This document shows, piece after piece, positions 34,658-44,278 of a stretch of DNA of 64,000 nucleotides. A model generated the notes under the pieces. It saw only the letters and a program-made list of their open reading frames with translations. It was not told the origin of the DNA and did not search any database. The position numbers and the translations under genes are program-made. The first letter of the stretch is position 1, and the number at the start of each line of letters is the position of its first letter. Source of the DNA: Opitutales bacterium. Lineage in GTDB: Bacteria; Verrucomicrobiota; Verrucomicrobiia; Opitutales; UBA2995. Location: the NCBI GenBank assembly GCA_022824405.1, contig JAJDZZ010000039.1, positions 1 through 64,000 of the forward strand, written 5' to 3'.

Positions 34658-36256
34658 TTACCCATCCCCACGATTGCGCACATCCATCTGCCAATCTTTC
34701 GGCTTCACCGACGTGTCGCTGTCGTCGTCGTACTTTTTCACAAGACCGGCCAGTTGGCGCTTCATTCGATTGATCAGATTGTTGTACATGGGATTTCCAT
34801 ACAAATTATTGTATTCATCCGGATCCGATCGAAGATCGTAGAATTCCCACTCGTCGAACTGGTAGAAATGCATGAGCTTATAGCGATTCGTGCGGATGCC
34901 ATTGTGGCGCGGTACCATGTGCACGCTGGGATACTCGTAATAGTGGTAGTAGATGGACGTTCGCCAATCGGAAGGATTTTCGCCTTTAAGCAGCGGGACC
35001 AAAGAGACACCTTGCATATCGCTGGGAATCGGAGCTCCCGCAATGTCGAGAAAGGTTTCCGCATAGTCCAGGTTTTGGATCATCTTAGTGGTTCTCGATC
35101 CTGGCATGGTAACGCCCGGCCATTTGACGATAAATGGCATCTTTAACGACTCCTCGTACATCCAGCGTTTATCGTACCATCCATGGTCGCCGATGTAGAA
35201 GCCTTGGTCGGAAGAATAGATCACGATGGTATTGTCGTCCAAGTCCAGTTCCTCGAGGGTATGAACCAGACGCTCAACGCTTTCGTCGACGCCCCTGACG
35301 CTACGCAGGTAATTCTTCGCATAGCGCTGAAACTTCCAGCGTACGAGATCCTTGCCCGTAAGATTGGCTTCATGGAAAGCCTTGTCTTTGGGCCCATAGG
35401 CTGCCCGCCAAGCTTTGACCTGCTCAGGAGTCATACGCTTGAGATTCCGCCAAGCCGATTTATCGGTTCGGATAGGCAATTCCGGGAAGTCCGGGGTAAG
35501 ATCTAGAAAGAGATCGTAATTGATGTGCATGTGGCGATCGATTTCCAACTCTTGGTGACGAGCAGCAGGAGCATTGTCGCGATAGTCATCGAAGAGCGTG
35601 GCAGGCTCCGGTATCTCTATGTCGTCGTAGAGATTCAGGTGTCGCAAGGCCGGCATCCAATTCCGGTGGGGCGCCTTGTGTTGAACCATGAGCATGAACG
35701 GTTTGCTCTCGTCGCGTTTCTCCTTGAGAAACTCGACTGCCATGTCGGTAACGATATCCGTGCAATAGCCCTCGATGGTCACTTGGCCGTCCGGGGTGAT
35801 CATGTCCGGGTTGTAGTAGAGCCCCTGCCCGGGCAGTACGGCCCAACTGTCGTAGCCCTGCGGCTTGCCTCTCAAGTGCGACTTTCCGTAGATCGCAGTC
35901 TGGTAGCCCGCTTTTTGTAGAAGTTTGGGAAAGGTCTGTTGGTTCCAGTCGAAGGTGTTTCCATTGTTCATGAACCCGTTCTTGTGGCTGTGCTTTCCGG
36001 TTTGGATTACCGCGCGGCTGGGTCCGCAAATGGAGTTTGTGCAAAAGCTGTTGACGAAAAGCATGCCTTCAGCGGCCAGCTTATCGATATTCGGGGTCGG
36101 ATTGACCGACTTCAGCCAGCCGTTATAGGCGCCGATGGCGTGAGGGGCATGGTCATCGGTGAAGATGAAAACGATGTTCGGGCGGTCGGCCGCGCACAAC
36201 GATGTCGAGATCGACAAGATTGTCCCAAGAATAAATGTAGTAAGAAAGGGTTTCAT
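34658..36256 (-). CDS. Sulfatase
   Basis: From the ATG at 36256 this is a 532-residue exported S1 sulfatase. After the signal peptide, NIVFIFTDDHAPHAIGAY gives the first metal ligands. The maturation motif is C77-G-P-S-R81 in TNSICGPSRAVIQTGKHSHKNG. Then GKSHLRG, MVQHKAPHRNWMP near residue 193 and YSSDQGFYIGDHGWYDKRWMYEE near 320-345, where DQGFYIGDHGWYDKRWMYE is characteristic of one sulfatase subgroup (also in the protein at 49431). The C-terminus has EWEFYDLRSDPDEYNNLYGN. An upstream extension to 36364 would run into the next gene and is less likely. It follows the sulfatase at 36312 by 55 bases. Confidence 0.92.
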   Translation of the reverse strand: MKPFLTTFILGTILSISTSLCAADRPNIVFIFTDDHAPHAIGAYNGWLKSVNPTPNIDKLAAEGMLFVNSFCTNSICGPSRAVIQTGKHSHKNGFMNNGNTFDWNQQTFPKLLQKAGYQTAIYGKSHLRGKPQGYDSWAVLPGQGLYYNPDMITPDGQVTIEGYCTDIVTDMAVEFLKEKRDESKPFMLMVQHKAPHRNWMPALRHLNLYDDIEIPEPATLFDDYRDNAPAARHQELEIDRHMHINYDLFLDLTPDFPELPIRTDKSAWRNLKRMTPEQVKAWRAAYGPKDKAFHEANLTGKDLVRWKFQRYAKNYLRSVRGVDESVERLVHTLEELDLDDNTIVIYSSDQGFYIGDHGWYDKRWMYEESLKMPFIVKWPGVTMPGSRTTKMIQNLDYAETFLDIAGAPIPSDMQGVSLVPLLKGENPSDWRTSIYYHYYEYPSVHMVPRHNGIRTNRYKLMHFYQFDEWEFYDLRSDPDEYNNLYGNPMYNNLINRMKRQLAGLVKKYDDDSDTSVKPKDWQMDVRNRGDG

Positions 36257-36311
36257 TCCCTGAAGTTCATGAAACTCCGGGCGCATAGCAATACTACATT
36301 GATCGGCAAAC

Positions 36312-37775
36312 TCAGAAGCTGGCATTACGGGCTGCCAGACGGGCCCGCATGTGCTTAAGAACACCGGAGTGTTCCTTCGATGAAGCCAAATTGGCGTACT
36401 CCTCGGGATCGTTTATCTGATCGTAGAGTTCCTCGGAACCATCCCCCCAATAATTGTAGCGGTAGCGATCGGTGCGGATGGACTCACCCATCTTTTGCCT
36501 GTTTCCCACCACGGCATAGGCCTCCTCATGCCCCGTCCCTGTGGAAGCCCCTCTCATCAATCCCGTCAGGCTATCCCCGTCGAGATTGGCAGGGGCCTTT
36601 TTTGCGAGTCCTGCCAACTCGGCGATAGTCGGATATAAATCAACCAGTTCGACCAAAGCATCGGAACTCTGCCCGGCGAAACGCTCGAAGCCCGGAGCGG
36701 AAATCAGCAAAGGAACCCGCACACTGTTTTCAAACAGACTCCCCTTTTGCCACATGGTGTGATGGCCCAGATTGTAACCGTGATCCGAGGTGAAAATGAC
36801 CACGGTGTTTTTGCGCAGGTCCAACCTGTCCAATGTGTCGAGTAAACGCCCCACCTGTTCGTCCATAAAGGAGACACTCGCGTAGTAGGCGGCAAGGGAT
36901 TGTTTCTGCTGCAGCTCGTTCATGCCATATTTGAGCTCATTGGCATTGGTAGCGGCCAAGGTTGGAATGTCGTCCAGGTCTCCCTCGGGCACGTGAGGCA
37001 GCACGGACTCCTCTTCGGGGTATTTATCGAACTGATACTTGGGAGCAACCAGAGGCACGTGCGGGCGCACAAAACCAACCGCGAGAAAAAAGGGTTCATC
37101 ATGGCGGAGAAACCGTGAGTGATCCCCGCCCCGGGCTCTCGTTTCCAGGATGGCTATGGCATGATCGGTCGCCAGAATATCAGCCTGAGTGGCGATTTTA
37201 TCATTGGGCACAATAACGCGGGCGAAGTTGGATCCGTAGTGCTTACGCTTGGGTGAGAGCAGCTCCAGTTTCCCCGGACTGGCGGTTTCCGGCGCCATCA
37301 CGTCAAAGGCCCGGTCCCAGGAGTCGGGCTCATCGCCTCCGCGCTCCCCCGCTTCTATTCCACCGGGCACTCCCATATGGTAGATCTTGGATACGCGGAT
37401 GGACACATAACCATTGGTTCGAAGAAACTCCCCGATACTTGGATGATTTGCCAGGGTCGGATTGGTCGCCTTGTAACTGCCCAGCTTGTAACTGTTTCCC
37501 AACAACTTGGTCCTTTTGGGATACAAACCGCTCATAAAGGAGGCGCGAGAGGGCCCGCACACCGGATACTGACAATAGGCTCGATTGAATTGTATGCCTT
37601 CGCCGGCCAGCCGATCCAGGTTTGGGGTTTGACACACCTCGTTACCATAAGAGCCAAGACAGGCATTGAGGTCGTCACTGACGATAAACAGGACGTTAGG
37701 TTTGTCCGCCAGCGCAGCTTGACAGATCAGGCCGGAAATTATCGATGTAAGAGCCAGTAGTTTCAGTTTGTACAT
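36312..37775 (-). CDS. Sulfatase, iduronate-2-sulfatase-like
   Basis: This 487-residue exported sulfatase has NVLFIVSDDLNACLGSYG after its signal peptide, C73-G-P-S-R77 as maturation motif in YCQYPVCGPSRASFMSG, and GFVRPHVPLVAPKYQFDKYPEE near residue 245. SDDLN at the metal site, FVRPHVPLVAP and FTSDHGYNLGHHTMWQKGSLFE together are the pattern of the iduronate-2-sulfatase-like group, which acts on uronate sulfates. It is the first gene of a two-sulfatase unit with the gene at 34658. The real substrate is not known. Confidence 0.92.
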   Translation of the reverse strand: MYKLKLLALTSIISGLICQAALADKPNVLFIVSDDLNACLGSYGNEVCQTPNLDRLAGEGIQFNRAYCQYPVCGPSRASFMSGLYPKRTKLLGNSYKLGSYKATNPTLANHPSIGEFLRTNGYVSIRVSKIYHMGVPGGIEAGERGGDEPDSWDRAFDVMAPETASPGKLELLSPKRKHYGSNFARVIVPNDKIATQADILATDHAIAILETRARGGDHSRFLRHDEPFFLAVGFVRPHVPLVAPKYQFDKYPEEESVLPHVPEGDLDDIPTLAATNANELKYGMNELQQKQSLAAYYASVSFMDEQVGRLLDTLDRLDLRKNTVVIFTSDHGYNLGHHTMWQKGSLFENSVRVPLLISAPGFERFAGQSSDALVELVDLYPTIAELAGLAKKAPANLDGDSLTGLMRGASTGTGHEEAYAVVGNRQKMGESIRTDRYRYNYWGDGSEELYDQINDPEEYANLASSKEHSGVLKHMRARLAARNASF

Positions 37776-38161
37776 GGTTCACAAGTCGCCGAATACGGGG
37801 GAAGGGGTCAATCCTGAATGGTGCATAGTTAAGCGTGTTTGTAGAGAAATATGGTATGGACGCCGACTGATGTACGAGGAAATTGTTGGGACGCCACACT
37901 AGTGTGGTGTCTCTTAAATAATCCATCACAAAAAACCCGGATATAGAAGAGGTTACGGCATCGCGGGGACGCGATTGCCCTACCATTTCAAAACGTAAGC
38001 GGTAGGGCGGCGGCATCCTTGCCGCGCCTGAAAATTTCTCATGCCACGATCTGGTTTTCTCACGGCCGGGCTATTGATTCCCCTTTTACCGACATACCGG
38101 AGCGCAGTAGAAAATTCAGGGATGTCGCTGCGCTTATTGCTCGGTAAGTGAGAAATGCGGG
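37776..38161. other. Intergenic region between two minus-strand sulfatase genes
   Basis: These 386 bases hold no credible gene. The middle is taken by the inverted REP-like pair at 37957-38028. The rest, including bases 38040-38160 upstream of the stop of the sulfatase at 38162, shows no clear promoter or terminator to me. It presumably includes the promoter of the operon starting at 37775. Confidence 0.6.
37957..38028. repeat. REP/BIME-like cluster 2: two hairpin elements in inverted order
   Basis: The first element (37957-37984) has stem ATCGCG, loop GGGA, stem CGCGAT and then TGCCCTACC. The second (38001-38028) begins GGTAGGGC and has stem GCGGCA, loop TCCT and stem TGCCGC. The two are in opposite orientation and share the GGTAGGGC/GCCCTACC outer word, so they can also form a larger stem. 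The arms differ from those at 9704 and 49263 but stay complementary. Confidence 0.78.
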
Positions 38162-39583
38162 CTAAGGATAAACGCGGCTCTTGGCGCCATGTTCGGGAGG
38201 AATGTCCCAGTGTTTTCCTTCGGTGACGATGTCCTTGTGAATGCGCACCATCTGGGACTTCATCTTGTCGAACTGCTTTGGATGCCGATCCTGAACGTTC
38301 TTTTCCTGAGCCAAATCGTGCTTGAGGTTATACAGTTCAAAATCGATCAACTCACTGGATTTGATGATGGGAATGTCGGCACGACGCAGCACGTGGGTTT
38401 TCGGCCGGTCCTTGTCCGTAGTGTTGGCAAGCAGAACCCAATCTCCCGATCGCATGGCCATGGCTGGTTCTACCCGGTAAAAAAACCAGAACAAAGGGTA
38501 GGCGCGGTCGACCGGTCTGCCCCGCGTCAAATGATCGACCAGGCTAATGCCATCCAACCAGCGGTTTTCCGGCAGGTCTACTCCGGCCATTTCGCAAAAG
38601 GTGGGCAACATATCGACAAAGCCAATAGGATCGTCGGATACCGATCCGGCTGTTATTTTTCCGGGCCATTTAAAAATCCCAGGTACCCGGTGACCCCCTT
38701 CCCAGACAAAAGACTTTCTTCCGCGTAGTCCCATATTGGACCAGGGGTTCAACCCCCCATTGTCCGAAGTGCAGAAAACGACCGTGTTTTCATCCAAACC
38801 CAGATCCTCCAGCGTTTGCACAATCCGGCCGATGGCCTGATCGGCATTAGCTACGTTGGCCAGGTATTCCGCCTCCTTCTTACGAATGCCCGGATAGCGT
38901 TTCTCGTATTCTCCGACCAGGTGTGGGGGCGATGCAATGCGGGCGTGCGGCTCGTGAAACCAGACGGTGGTAAAGAAAGGCCGTTGCTTCTCTTCAGCCA
39001 TGTGAGCCTTGATCCAGTTGATCGTTTCGTTAGCCACGATATCGCAGGAGTAGCCTTTGATCATTCCCGGTTCGACGCCGTTGCGAACGAAGTTGATCGG
39101 ATTCAGGTGGCTAGGCTGAGCGTTATTGTCAGTTCCAAAGTAGTAATCGAAACCGTGGTCCGCGGGCTGAGCCTGTTCGGAATTAAGGTCGCTGACATGC
39201 CATTTTCCAAAGTGACCCGTCGCGTAACCGGCGTCTTGGAGCAGATTGGCGACCGTTACTTCGTGCGCTTCAAGATGAGCGGACGTCCCCGGATCCAGGT
39301 AGTTCCAAAACCCTGCGCGAATAGGACTCCTGCCCGTTAGCATACCTGCCCGTGAAGGGGAGCAGTTGGGAGCGCCAGAGTGGCAGTCGGTAAAACGCAT
39401 ACCGTCCTGGGCCAAACGATCCATATTCGGAGTCTGGATGCGGCTGCCGTAGGAACTGAGGTCCGTCCAACCGGCGTCGTCGAGAAGGAGCACTAAAAAG
39501 TTAGGACGGGTATCACTTGCAAAAGCAACCGACGCCGTTGCCGCCAGAATAATTAAAAGTATTGGAGAAATGTACGTTTTCAT
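38162..39583 (-). CDS. Sulfatase (arylsulfatase A-like)
   Basis: From the ATG at 39583 the protein has 473 residues, with a signal peptide and NFLVLLLDDAGWTDLSSYGS. The formylglycine motif is C74-S-P-S-R78 in SGAPNCSPSRAGMLTG. GHFGKWHVSD near residue 130, TTVWFHEPHARIASPP near 215 and FCTSDNGGLNPWSNMGLRGRKSFVWEGGHRVPG near 280-310 are the expected active-site and family blocks. C-terminal ELYNLKHDLAQEKNVQD is standard. An in-frame extension to 39685 would not have a proper start for export. It ends an operon that probably includes the two agarase-like genes upstream (39704-42372). Confidence 0.92.
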   Translation of the reverse strand: MKTYISPILLIILAATASVAFASDTRPNFLVLLLDDAGWTDLSSYGSRIQTPNMDRLAQDGMRFTDCHSGAPNCSPSRAGMLTGRSPIRAGFWNYLDPGTSAHLEAHEVTVANLLQDAGYATGHFGKWHVSDLNSEQAQPADHGFDYYFGTDNNAQPSHLNPINFVRNGVEPGMIKGYSCDIVANETINWIKAHMAEEKQRPFFTTVWFHEPHARIASPPHLVGEYEKRYPGIRKKEAEYLANVANADQAIGRIVQTLEDLGLDENTVVFCTSDNGGLNPWSNMGLRGRKSFVWEGGHRVPGIFKWPGKITAGSVSDDPIGFVDMLPTFCEMAGVDLPENRWLDGISLVDHLTRGRPVDRAYPLFWFFYRVEPAMAMRSGDWVLLANTTDKDRPKTHVLRRADIPIIKSSELIDFELYNLKHDLAQEKNVQDRHPKQFDKMKSQMVRIHKDIVTEGKHWDIPPEHGAKSRVYP

Positions 39584-39703
39584 CGATAGACGGTTAAATA
39601 AATATGGAAACAACCGAGACGTAAACCGTCGAAATGGAAACCCGATCCAAAAGGTCGTGTGAGAGAATTTTCCAGTCTCTCTCACGTGTTGTATGGGTTA
39701 AGG

Positions 39704-41164
39704 CTACTCCTGCCGCAGCAGAAGCATTCGCATTCGGGCGATTGCACGATAGTGCTCGATCGTTTTGTGATATTCGTCGTCGAGTTTTCCGATCGCCGTC
39801 TCCCCGAGCGGCCGGCGGACGGATCTGTAGATGAACGCGTTCGATTCTTGGGCTGTTTCGATCGTTTTGCTTCTGGGTTCGTTGTCGACAGTGAAGAAAC
39901 CCGGCTGCCCGCGATCATAAGGTTGGAACCAGTGCGAGTTGTCGTGCAAACAGGCGCAAAACGATACGCCAATGAAATCGGGGTCGGCCGCCAGTCGCCG
40001 GGAGAGAAGGTGGTAGAGCACGCGCCGATCGAGGTGATCGGGGACGGGTTCGGGTGTCCTACCGGATTTCAGAAGCGGCTCCGGATAAACATTGCCATAC
40101 ACTTGGTCGCTGAGCATTGCGGGTAGCTCCGTGCTTTTGACTATTGGTTTGATCTTGTGGGTAGGGCTGAAATGTTGGGGCGCCAAAACGTCGATGTAGG
40201 GCTTGAGTCGCGCCCAGAGCTCGGCGGAATAGGTGCTGCCCTTGACGTAGCAACCGAGGATCATGTGGTTGGAGTCCACCTTGCGAACTTCGGTGTGGCC
40301 CAACACGTGGACTGTTTCGATTATTTCTTCGAGCAAGGCCCTCTGGTCCGCGGCGATTGTCGGGTTGTTAGAATACTGAAGGTATCCCTCCGGCCAGGTG
40401 ATGCCGCCTTTTTGCCGCAGGTCATCCCAGGACTGGTAGTCCTTTTCGTAGACGGTGTTCAGCTTTTCGATGTCGCCGCCGTAGCGTTTTTCCAGTATTG
40501 AAATGAGATGTTCCCGGCCGGCGCTGCCAGGCTCACGCGCCAGGGTATGGTTGATCCACTTGCCGCCGCGGGCGAAGGACCCAAACCCGTAGTAGTAACC
40601 CATGACCCAGGGGTTGTCCTTGTTTGGCGCCACATATCGCGCGACGGATTTCCGGACGAAATCCGCAAATTCAGCGCTGAAGACATCCGGGTGTTTCTCG
40701 CCGGGGTTCAGTTCCACGTTGTGCTTGATCAGAGGAAGGTGAATGGCATGGGGAATTTTTTCCTCACGATAAACACGTTCGGCCAACTCCAGGTCGACGA
40801 ATCCGAGGCGAACACGTTCTGTGCTGTAGGGCCCACTCCAGACGCAGTTGTAACCGAGGTCCCGCATCTTCTTGATTCCGTCCCGCAACCAGGCTTCCTG
40901 ATTGCCGTTGTAGGAGAACATCACCGCTCCTTCCGAAAAACTGGTCACGGGATGGCTGAGACCGATCCCGAAAAAGCCGTGCCCCTCCGGTGTCACCAGC
41001 CACCAGCGGCCATCGATGTATTGAGTGTGGAAGAAACCGGTCTGCTCACCTTTCACATCGGTAAAGCCGCCGTAGGTGTCGAGTTTTCCGGCCTGCGCCG
41101 AAACGCCGAGGAGACCGCCCATCAGCCAGGTAAGGATTGTTGTGGTGATAAATGAGGTTTTCAT
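39704..41164 (-). CDS. Exported agarase-like (GH-A clan, GH50-like) glycoside hydrolase
   Basis: The 486-residue product (ATG at 41164; another at 41170) has a signal peptide. It has GRWWLVTPEGHGFFGIGLSH near residue 50, a block shared with beta-agarases and related (beta/alpha)8 enzymes. MRDLGYNCVWSGPYS near 100, PWVMGYYYGFGSFARGGKW near 190-208 and ILGCYVKGSTYS near 305 could be barrel strands; a strand-end glutamate that would be the catalytic acid cannot be named with certainty from the sequence (E290-range VRKVDSNHM is a candidate region). It is related to the neighbouring protein at 41194. It is therefore a likely polysaccharide-acting enzyme, with agarans or other sulfated galactans as possible targets. 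Confidence 0.65.
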   Translation of the reverse strand: MKTSFITTTILTWLMGGLLGVSAQAGKLDTYGGFTDVKGEQTGFFHTQYIDGRWWLVTPEGHGFFGIGLSHPVTSFSEGAVMFSYNGNQEAWLRDGIKKMRDLGYNCVWSGPYSTERVRLGFVDLELAERVYREEKIPHAIHLPLIKHNVELNPGEKHPDVFSAEFADFVRKSVARYVAPNKDNPWVMGYYYGFGSFARGGKWINHTLAREPGSAGREHLISILEKRYGGDIEKLNTVYEKDYQSWDDLRQKGGITWPEGYLQYSNNPTIAADQRALLEEIIETVHVLGHTEVRKVDSNHMILGCYVKGSTYSAELWARLKPYIDVLAPQHFSPTHKIKPIVKSTELPAMLSDQVYGNVYPEPLLKSGRTPEPVPDHLDRRVLYHLLSRRLAADPDFIGVSFCACLHDNSHWFQPYDRGQPGFFTVDNEPRSKTIETAQESNAFIYRSVRRPLGETAIGKLDDEYHKTIEHYRAIARMRMLLLRQE

Positions 41165-41193
41165 GAACATGGGGGTTAGGGTACCTCGTCGGG

Positions 41194-42372
41194 TTAAAAT
41201 TGGGAGTCCATCCACTGGGTGATTTTCTCATTCGCGGCGGTCATCTGGGCGACGTGCTCTTGATCGGGATTCTCCATTTCGTCGAGCAAACCGCGGCGTC
41301 GGGCCTTGTTGCGTTGATAGGCGCCGCAAAGATGAAAACCGATGCATCCCGGGTTCCGGAAAAGGCTTTCGAGGGTTTCGGCGTACCAGGCGCCGTTGTT
41401 CGGTTTGAAGAAGGCCTGGCTGCTCCAATCAACGCCTGCGGCGTCAGCTAATAAAACGGGCTTGCCCGTTTTCCTGTGCCACTCGTCGAGATGCTCGACC
41501 GGGTTTCTGAAGTCCTGGAATGACAACACGTCAACGAACGGTTTGGCCGCGTTGACGACTTCCATCGCGATCGGCGCATTGGCTTCATACCGGTCTCCGA
41601 GAAGCAGGTGGTGCTTGTCGTAACGACGAATGGCGTCGTGCGTGGTTTTGTAATAGTGATGGGCAAGATCGAAGAGTTCTTTGCGACCGGCTTCCGTCTT
41701 CAATCGCTCGGGATCGAAAATCGGGCCACGCCATTCATTGGCTGGCCGCTGGTGGACCCAGGTCGGGCAATCGCTGTAAAAGTATCCGATCAGGTTCGGG
41801 TCCTCGCTCAATTCCGCACAGTGAGAGCGGGCAACGTAGTCACACCACTCGATCCAATCTTCGCTCCGGAAGTCATAGTGAACGGTGAACTTCTCCCATT
41901 GATGCGACTCGGTGAAGGGCAACAGATGGCAATAGGGCATCTCGAGCGCCCGGTACTCGTCGACGGTGAAGGCGCGTGAATGTTGCCAGGCTCCAGCTGA
42001 CCTTCGGACCGTCACCTCCTGCACCCATCCGACCGTATTGAAGCCCCAGGCTTTGAGATTCGGAGCAACCGATTCCTTGATCCATCGGAGCGCGCTGCCA
42101 CCATATTTCTCCCGCCAGATATCGATGTTCTCGGGGTAACGAAGGCTCGCCGGGTCGATGTGGTTCAGCCCCAGGGTAAAGAAGGGTTTTCCGTCCGGGG
42201 TGATCAGCCACCAATGATCTTTTCGTTTGCCCAGGGTGAAGAACCCATCCGGTTCGAGCTGAGTGGTCTTGGCCGCTTCGACTGCCGCGAGACGCCATAG
42301 TGGGGATACCGCCAAACCGGCCCCCAGAGCGAGACCGCCTTTCAGGAACTGTCTACGATTTGCATTTTTCAT
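41194..42372 (-). CDS. Tat-exported agarase-like (GH50-like) protein
   Basis: The 392-residue protein has a twin-arginine signal (NRRQFLKGGLALGAGLAVSPLW). Its main body begins DHWWLITPDGKPFFTLGLNHID near residue 53, the same block as in the protein at 39704. NLKAWGFNTVGWVQE near 107, PNLIGYFYSDCPTWVHQRP near 194, HHLLLGDRYEANAPIA near 250 and VLSFQDFRN near 277 are strand-like segments, with LGDRYEA a plausible place for a catalytic acid. It is shorter than known GH50 agarases. Both genes and the sulfatase at 38162 are close together (29 and 120 bases apart), suggesting one operon for a sulfated galactan or similar glycan. The substrate is inferred. Confidence 0.65.
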   Translation of the reverse strand: MKNANRRQFLKGGLALGAGLAVSPLWRLAAVEAAKTTQLEPDGFFTLGKRKDHWWLITPDGKPFFTLGLNHIDPASLRYPENIDIWREKYGGSALRWIKESVAPNLKAWGFNTVGWVQEVTVRRSAGAWQHSRAFTVDEYRALEMPYCHLLPFTESHQWEKFTVHYDFRSEDWIEWCDYVARSHCAELSEDPNLIGYFYSDCPTWVHQRPANEWRGPIFDPERLKTEAGRKELFDLAHHYYKTTHDAIRRYDKHHLLLGDRYEANAPIAMEVVNAAKPFVDVLSFQDFRNPVEHLDEWHRKTGKPVLLADAAGVDWSSQAFFKPNNGAWYAETLESLFRNPGCIGFHLCGAYQRNKARRRGLLDEMENPDQEHVAQMTAANEKITQWMDSQF

Positions 42373-42688
42373 AGGATCCGATGCCTGTTTGAATTTATCG
42401 ATCCCGAAAAAGTTATCATTGTTTTAGGGGGTTGGTTGGATCGTCCAGGGATGCTCTCGCCAAGATCTTCTTAAGGCAACCCGTATTGGAAAAAGTCATT
42501 CCGTCCTTCAGCACCGCTTCTCTACCATTTGACCTTTGGCCTTGTCTCTGCCTCACCCACGTCATCTTTTTATATTCATATGCGTTTTTCCCGTATATTT
42601 AGAAAAGGATACCAGTTTCCATATCGCATCACAATGACATGATCATGTCCCCCAGCGCGCAGCATGACTGCGATCGCTGTAAAAAGAA
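42373..42688. other. Divergent intergenic region, probable promoters for both sides
   Basis: These 316 bases separate the agarase-like gene at 42372 (minus) from the sulfatase gene at 42689 (plus), so promoters for both must lie here. Around 42570-42600 the sequence is AT-rich (TTTTTATATTCATATG), which could hold a -10 element. I do not see a convincing operator or hairpin. ATGACATGATCATGTC near 42633-42648 contains a short palindrome (GACATGATCATGTC) 41 bases before the plus-strand start and could be a regulator site, unproven. Confidence 0.4.
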
Positions 42689-44146
42689 ATGAAACTCGCG
42701 TGTTACCTCATGGTATTTTTCTCCCTCGCGGTTGCTGGCCTGCAATCTCAGGAGATCTCCCAGCCCAACATTCTGTTATTTATTACCGATGATGAAGCCT
42801 GGATGGAGCGGAGCGCTTATGGTTGGTCGAAGTTGCCTACCCCGGCATTTGACCGGGTGGCCGAACAGGGAGTGCTTTTCACGAACGGATTCGCTTCGGC
42901 GCCTTCCTGCGGCCCTTCGAGGGCCAGCGTGTTGACGGGTAGAAATTTCTGGGAGCTGAAACAGGGCGCTTTCATTCAAGGCTTTGTTCCTCGTGAGTTC
43001 CCGATTTTTGTCCATCTTTTGGCAGAGCGAGGTTACCATGTCGGTAGAACGGGCAAAGGCTGGGGACCCGGTGTGTTTATTGACGGTAGTCACGACAACC
43101 TGATCGGGACCGCCTACAATGAGATAAAGGTTGCCGATCCGCTACCGGCAATAGATCCCATTGATTACACCGCCAATTTCAAAAAATTTCTCCAGGATCG
43201 TAAACCGGAACAGCCCTTCTTTTTCTGGGCCGGTATCACCGAGCCGCACGATCCCTTCGATTCGGAAAACTACCTTCGGTTGGAAAAAGAATTTGGCCTG
43301 TCGCTGGACCAAGTTCCGCTGCATCCATTTCTGGAAGACAGCAGGGACAATCGAATCAATCGGGCCAATATTCTTTATGAAATCTGTTATGCCGACCTGC
43401 ACTTGGAGCGGATGCTGGCGCATCTGGAGGCTGTCGGAGAACTGGACAATACGTTGATTGTCGTCACGGCAGACAACGGTACAAACGTATTCGACGCGAA
43501 TGGATTGCACGGCAAGGCCTCTCCCTACGATTCCGGTGTTCACATTCCCTTGGCCGCCATGTGGCCGGCGCGTGTAGCGGCTGGAAGAACCGTCACCGAC
43601 TTCGTAAATTTCCGCGACTTGGCTCCGACCTTTCTTGAATTAGCTGGAATCGCTCCACCCGCGAGCATGACGGGCAAAAGCCTGTTGCCCATATTGTTAT
43701 CCAAAAATTCCGGAAGGATAGATGCGGGAAGAAGTTGGATGATGACCGGACTGGAATGGCATGGGGAATTCGATCCGGAATCCAGATCGACCAGAAGTAT
43801 CCGGAATGACCGCTACTCCTACATCGTCCGTTACAGAAATGTGGATAACTCGGGAAGCCCGCTTTCCGGCCGGGAATTGATGGATCCCCATGCCAAGGAA
43901 TTTTATGACCTGACTGACGATCCCTGGGAGCAGAAGAATCTGATCGATGATCCGCGATACGACAGTGACATTAAAGAATTGGCGGAACAAATGCGTTCCT
44001 ACGGCGAGGCAACGCAGGATCCTCGGTTTACCGGAGAACTGGATATATTCATTCAGACGCGGAGGTATGTGCAGATGCGCAAGAAAATGGGTTATGAAAA
44101 TACCCTGAAATTGCCCTTCGATAAGGCGGCATTTCAGAGCCGGTAG
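42689..44146 (+). CDS. Sulfatase (heparan N-sulfatase-like)
   Basis: The 485-residue exported protein has NILLFITDDEAWMERSAYG after the signal peptide and C74-G-P-S-R78 in ASAPSCGPSRASVLTG. Then VGRTGKGWGPG near residue 120 replaces the usual GKWHLG, FFFWAGITEPHDPFD near 180 is the His block, and VTADNGTNVF with HGKASPYDSGVHIPLAAMWP near 260-290 follows; these resemble the sulfamidase-like group, where SP-YD-G-H-PL is common. The C-terminus has EFYDLTDDPWEQKNL. It is the only plus-strand sulfatase gene in this region and sits alone between divergent and convergent neighbours. Confidence 0.9.
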   Translation: MKLACYLMVFFSLAVAGLQSQEISQPNILLFITDDEAWMERSAYGWSKLPTPAFDRVAEQGVLFTNGFASAPSCGPSRASVLTGRNFWELKQGAFIQGFVPREFPIFVHLLAERGYHVGRTGKGWGPGVFIDGSHDNLIGTAYNEIKVADPLPAIDPIDYTANFKKFLQDRKPEQPFFFWAGITEPHDPFDSENYLRLEKEFGLSLDQVPLHPFLEDSRDNRINRANILYEICYADLHLERMLAHLEAVGELDNTLIVVTADNGTNVFDANGLHGKASPYDSGVHIPLAAMWPARVAAGRTVTDFVNFRDLAPTFLELAGIAPPASMTGKSLLPILLSKNSGRIDAGRSWMMTGLEWHGEFDPESRSTRSIRNDRYSYIVRYRNVDNSGSPLSGRELMDPHAKEFYDLTDDPWEQKNLIDDPRYDSDIKELAEQMRSYGEATQDPRFTGELDIFIQTRRYVQMRKKMGYENTLKLPFDKAAFQSR

Positions 44147-44278
44147 GTCCTCATATTCCTAGTGTTGCGTCCCTGAAATAAACCACCACAGAAAAGGAAG
44201 AAGGATGAAGGTTAAAGGTGCTGAAATTAATCGTGATCATGATCGTGATGGTGAATATCCCGTAGGCAAAATTCCTAT

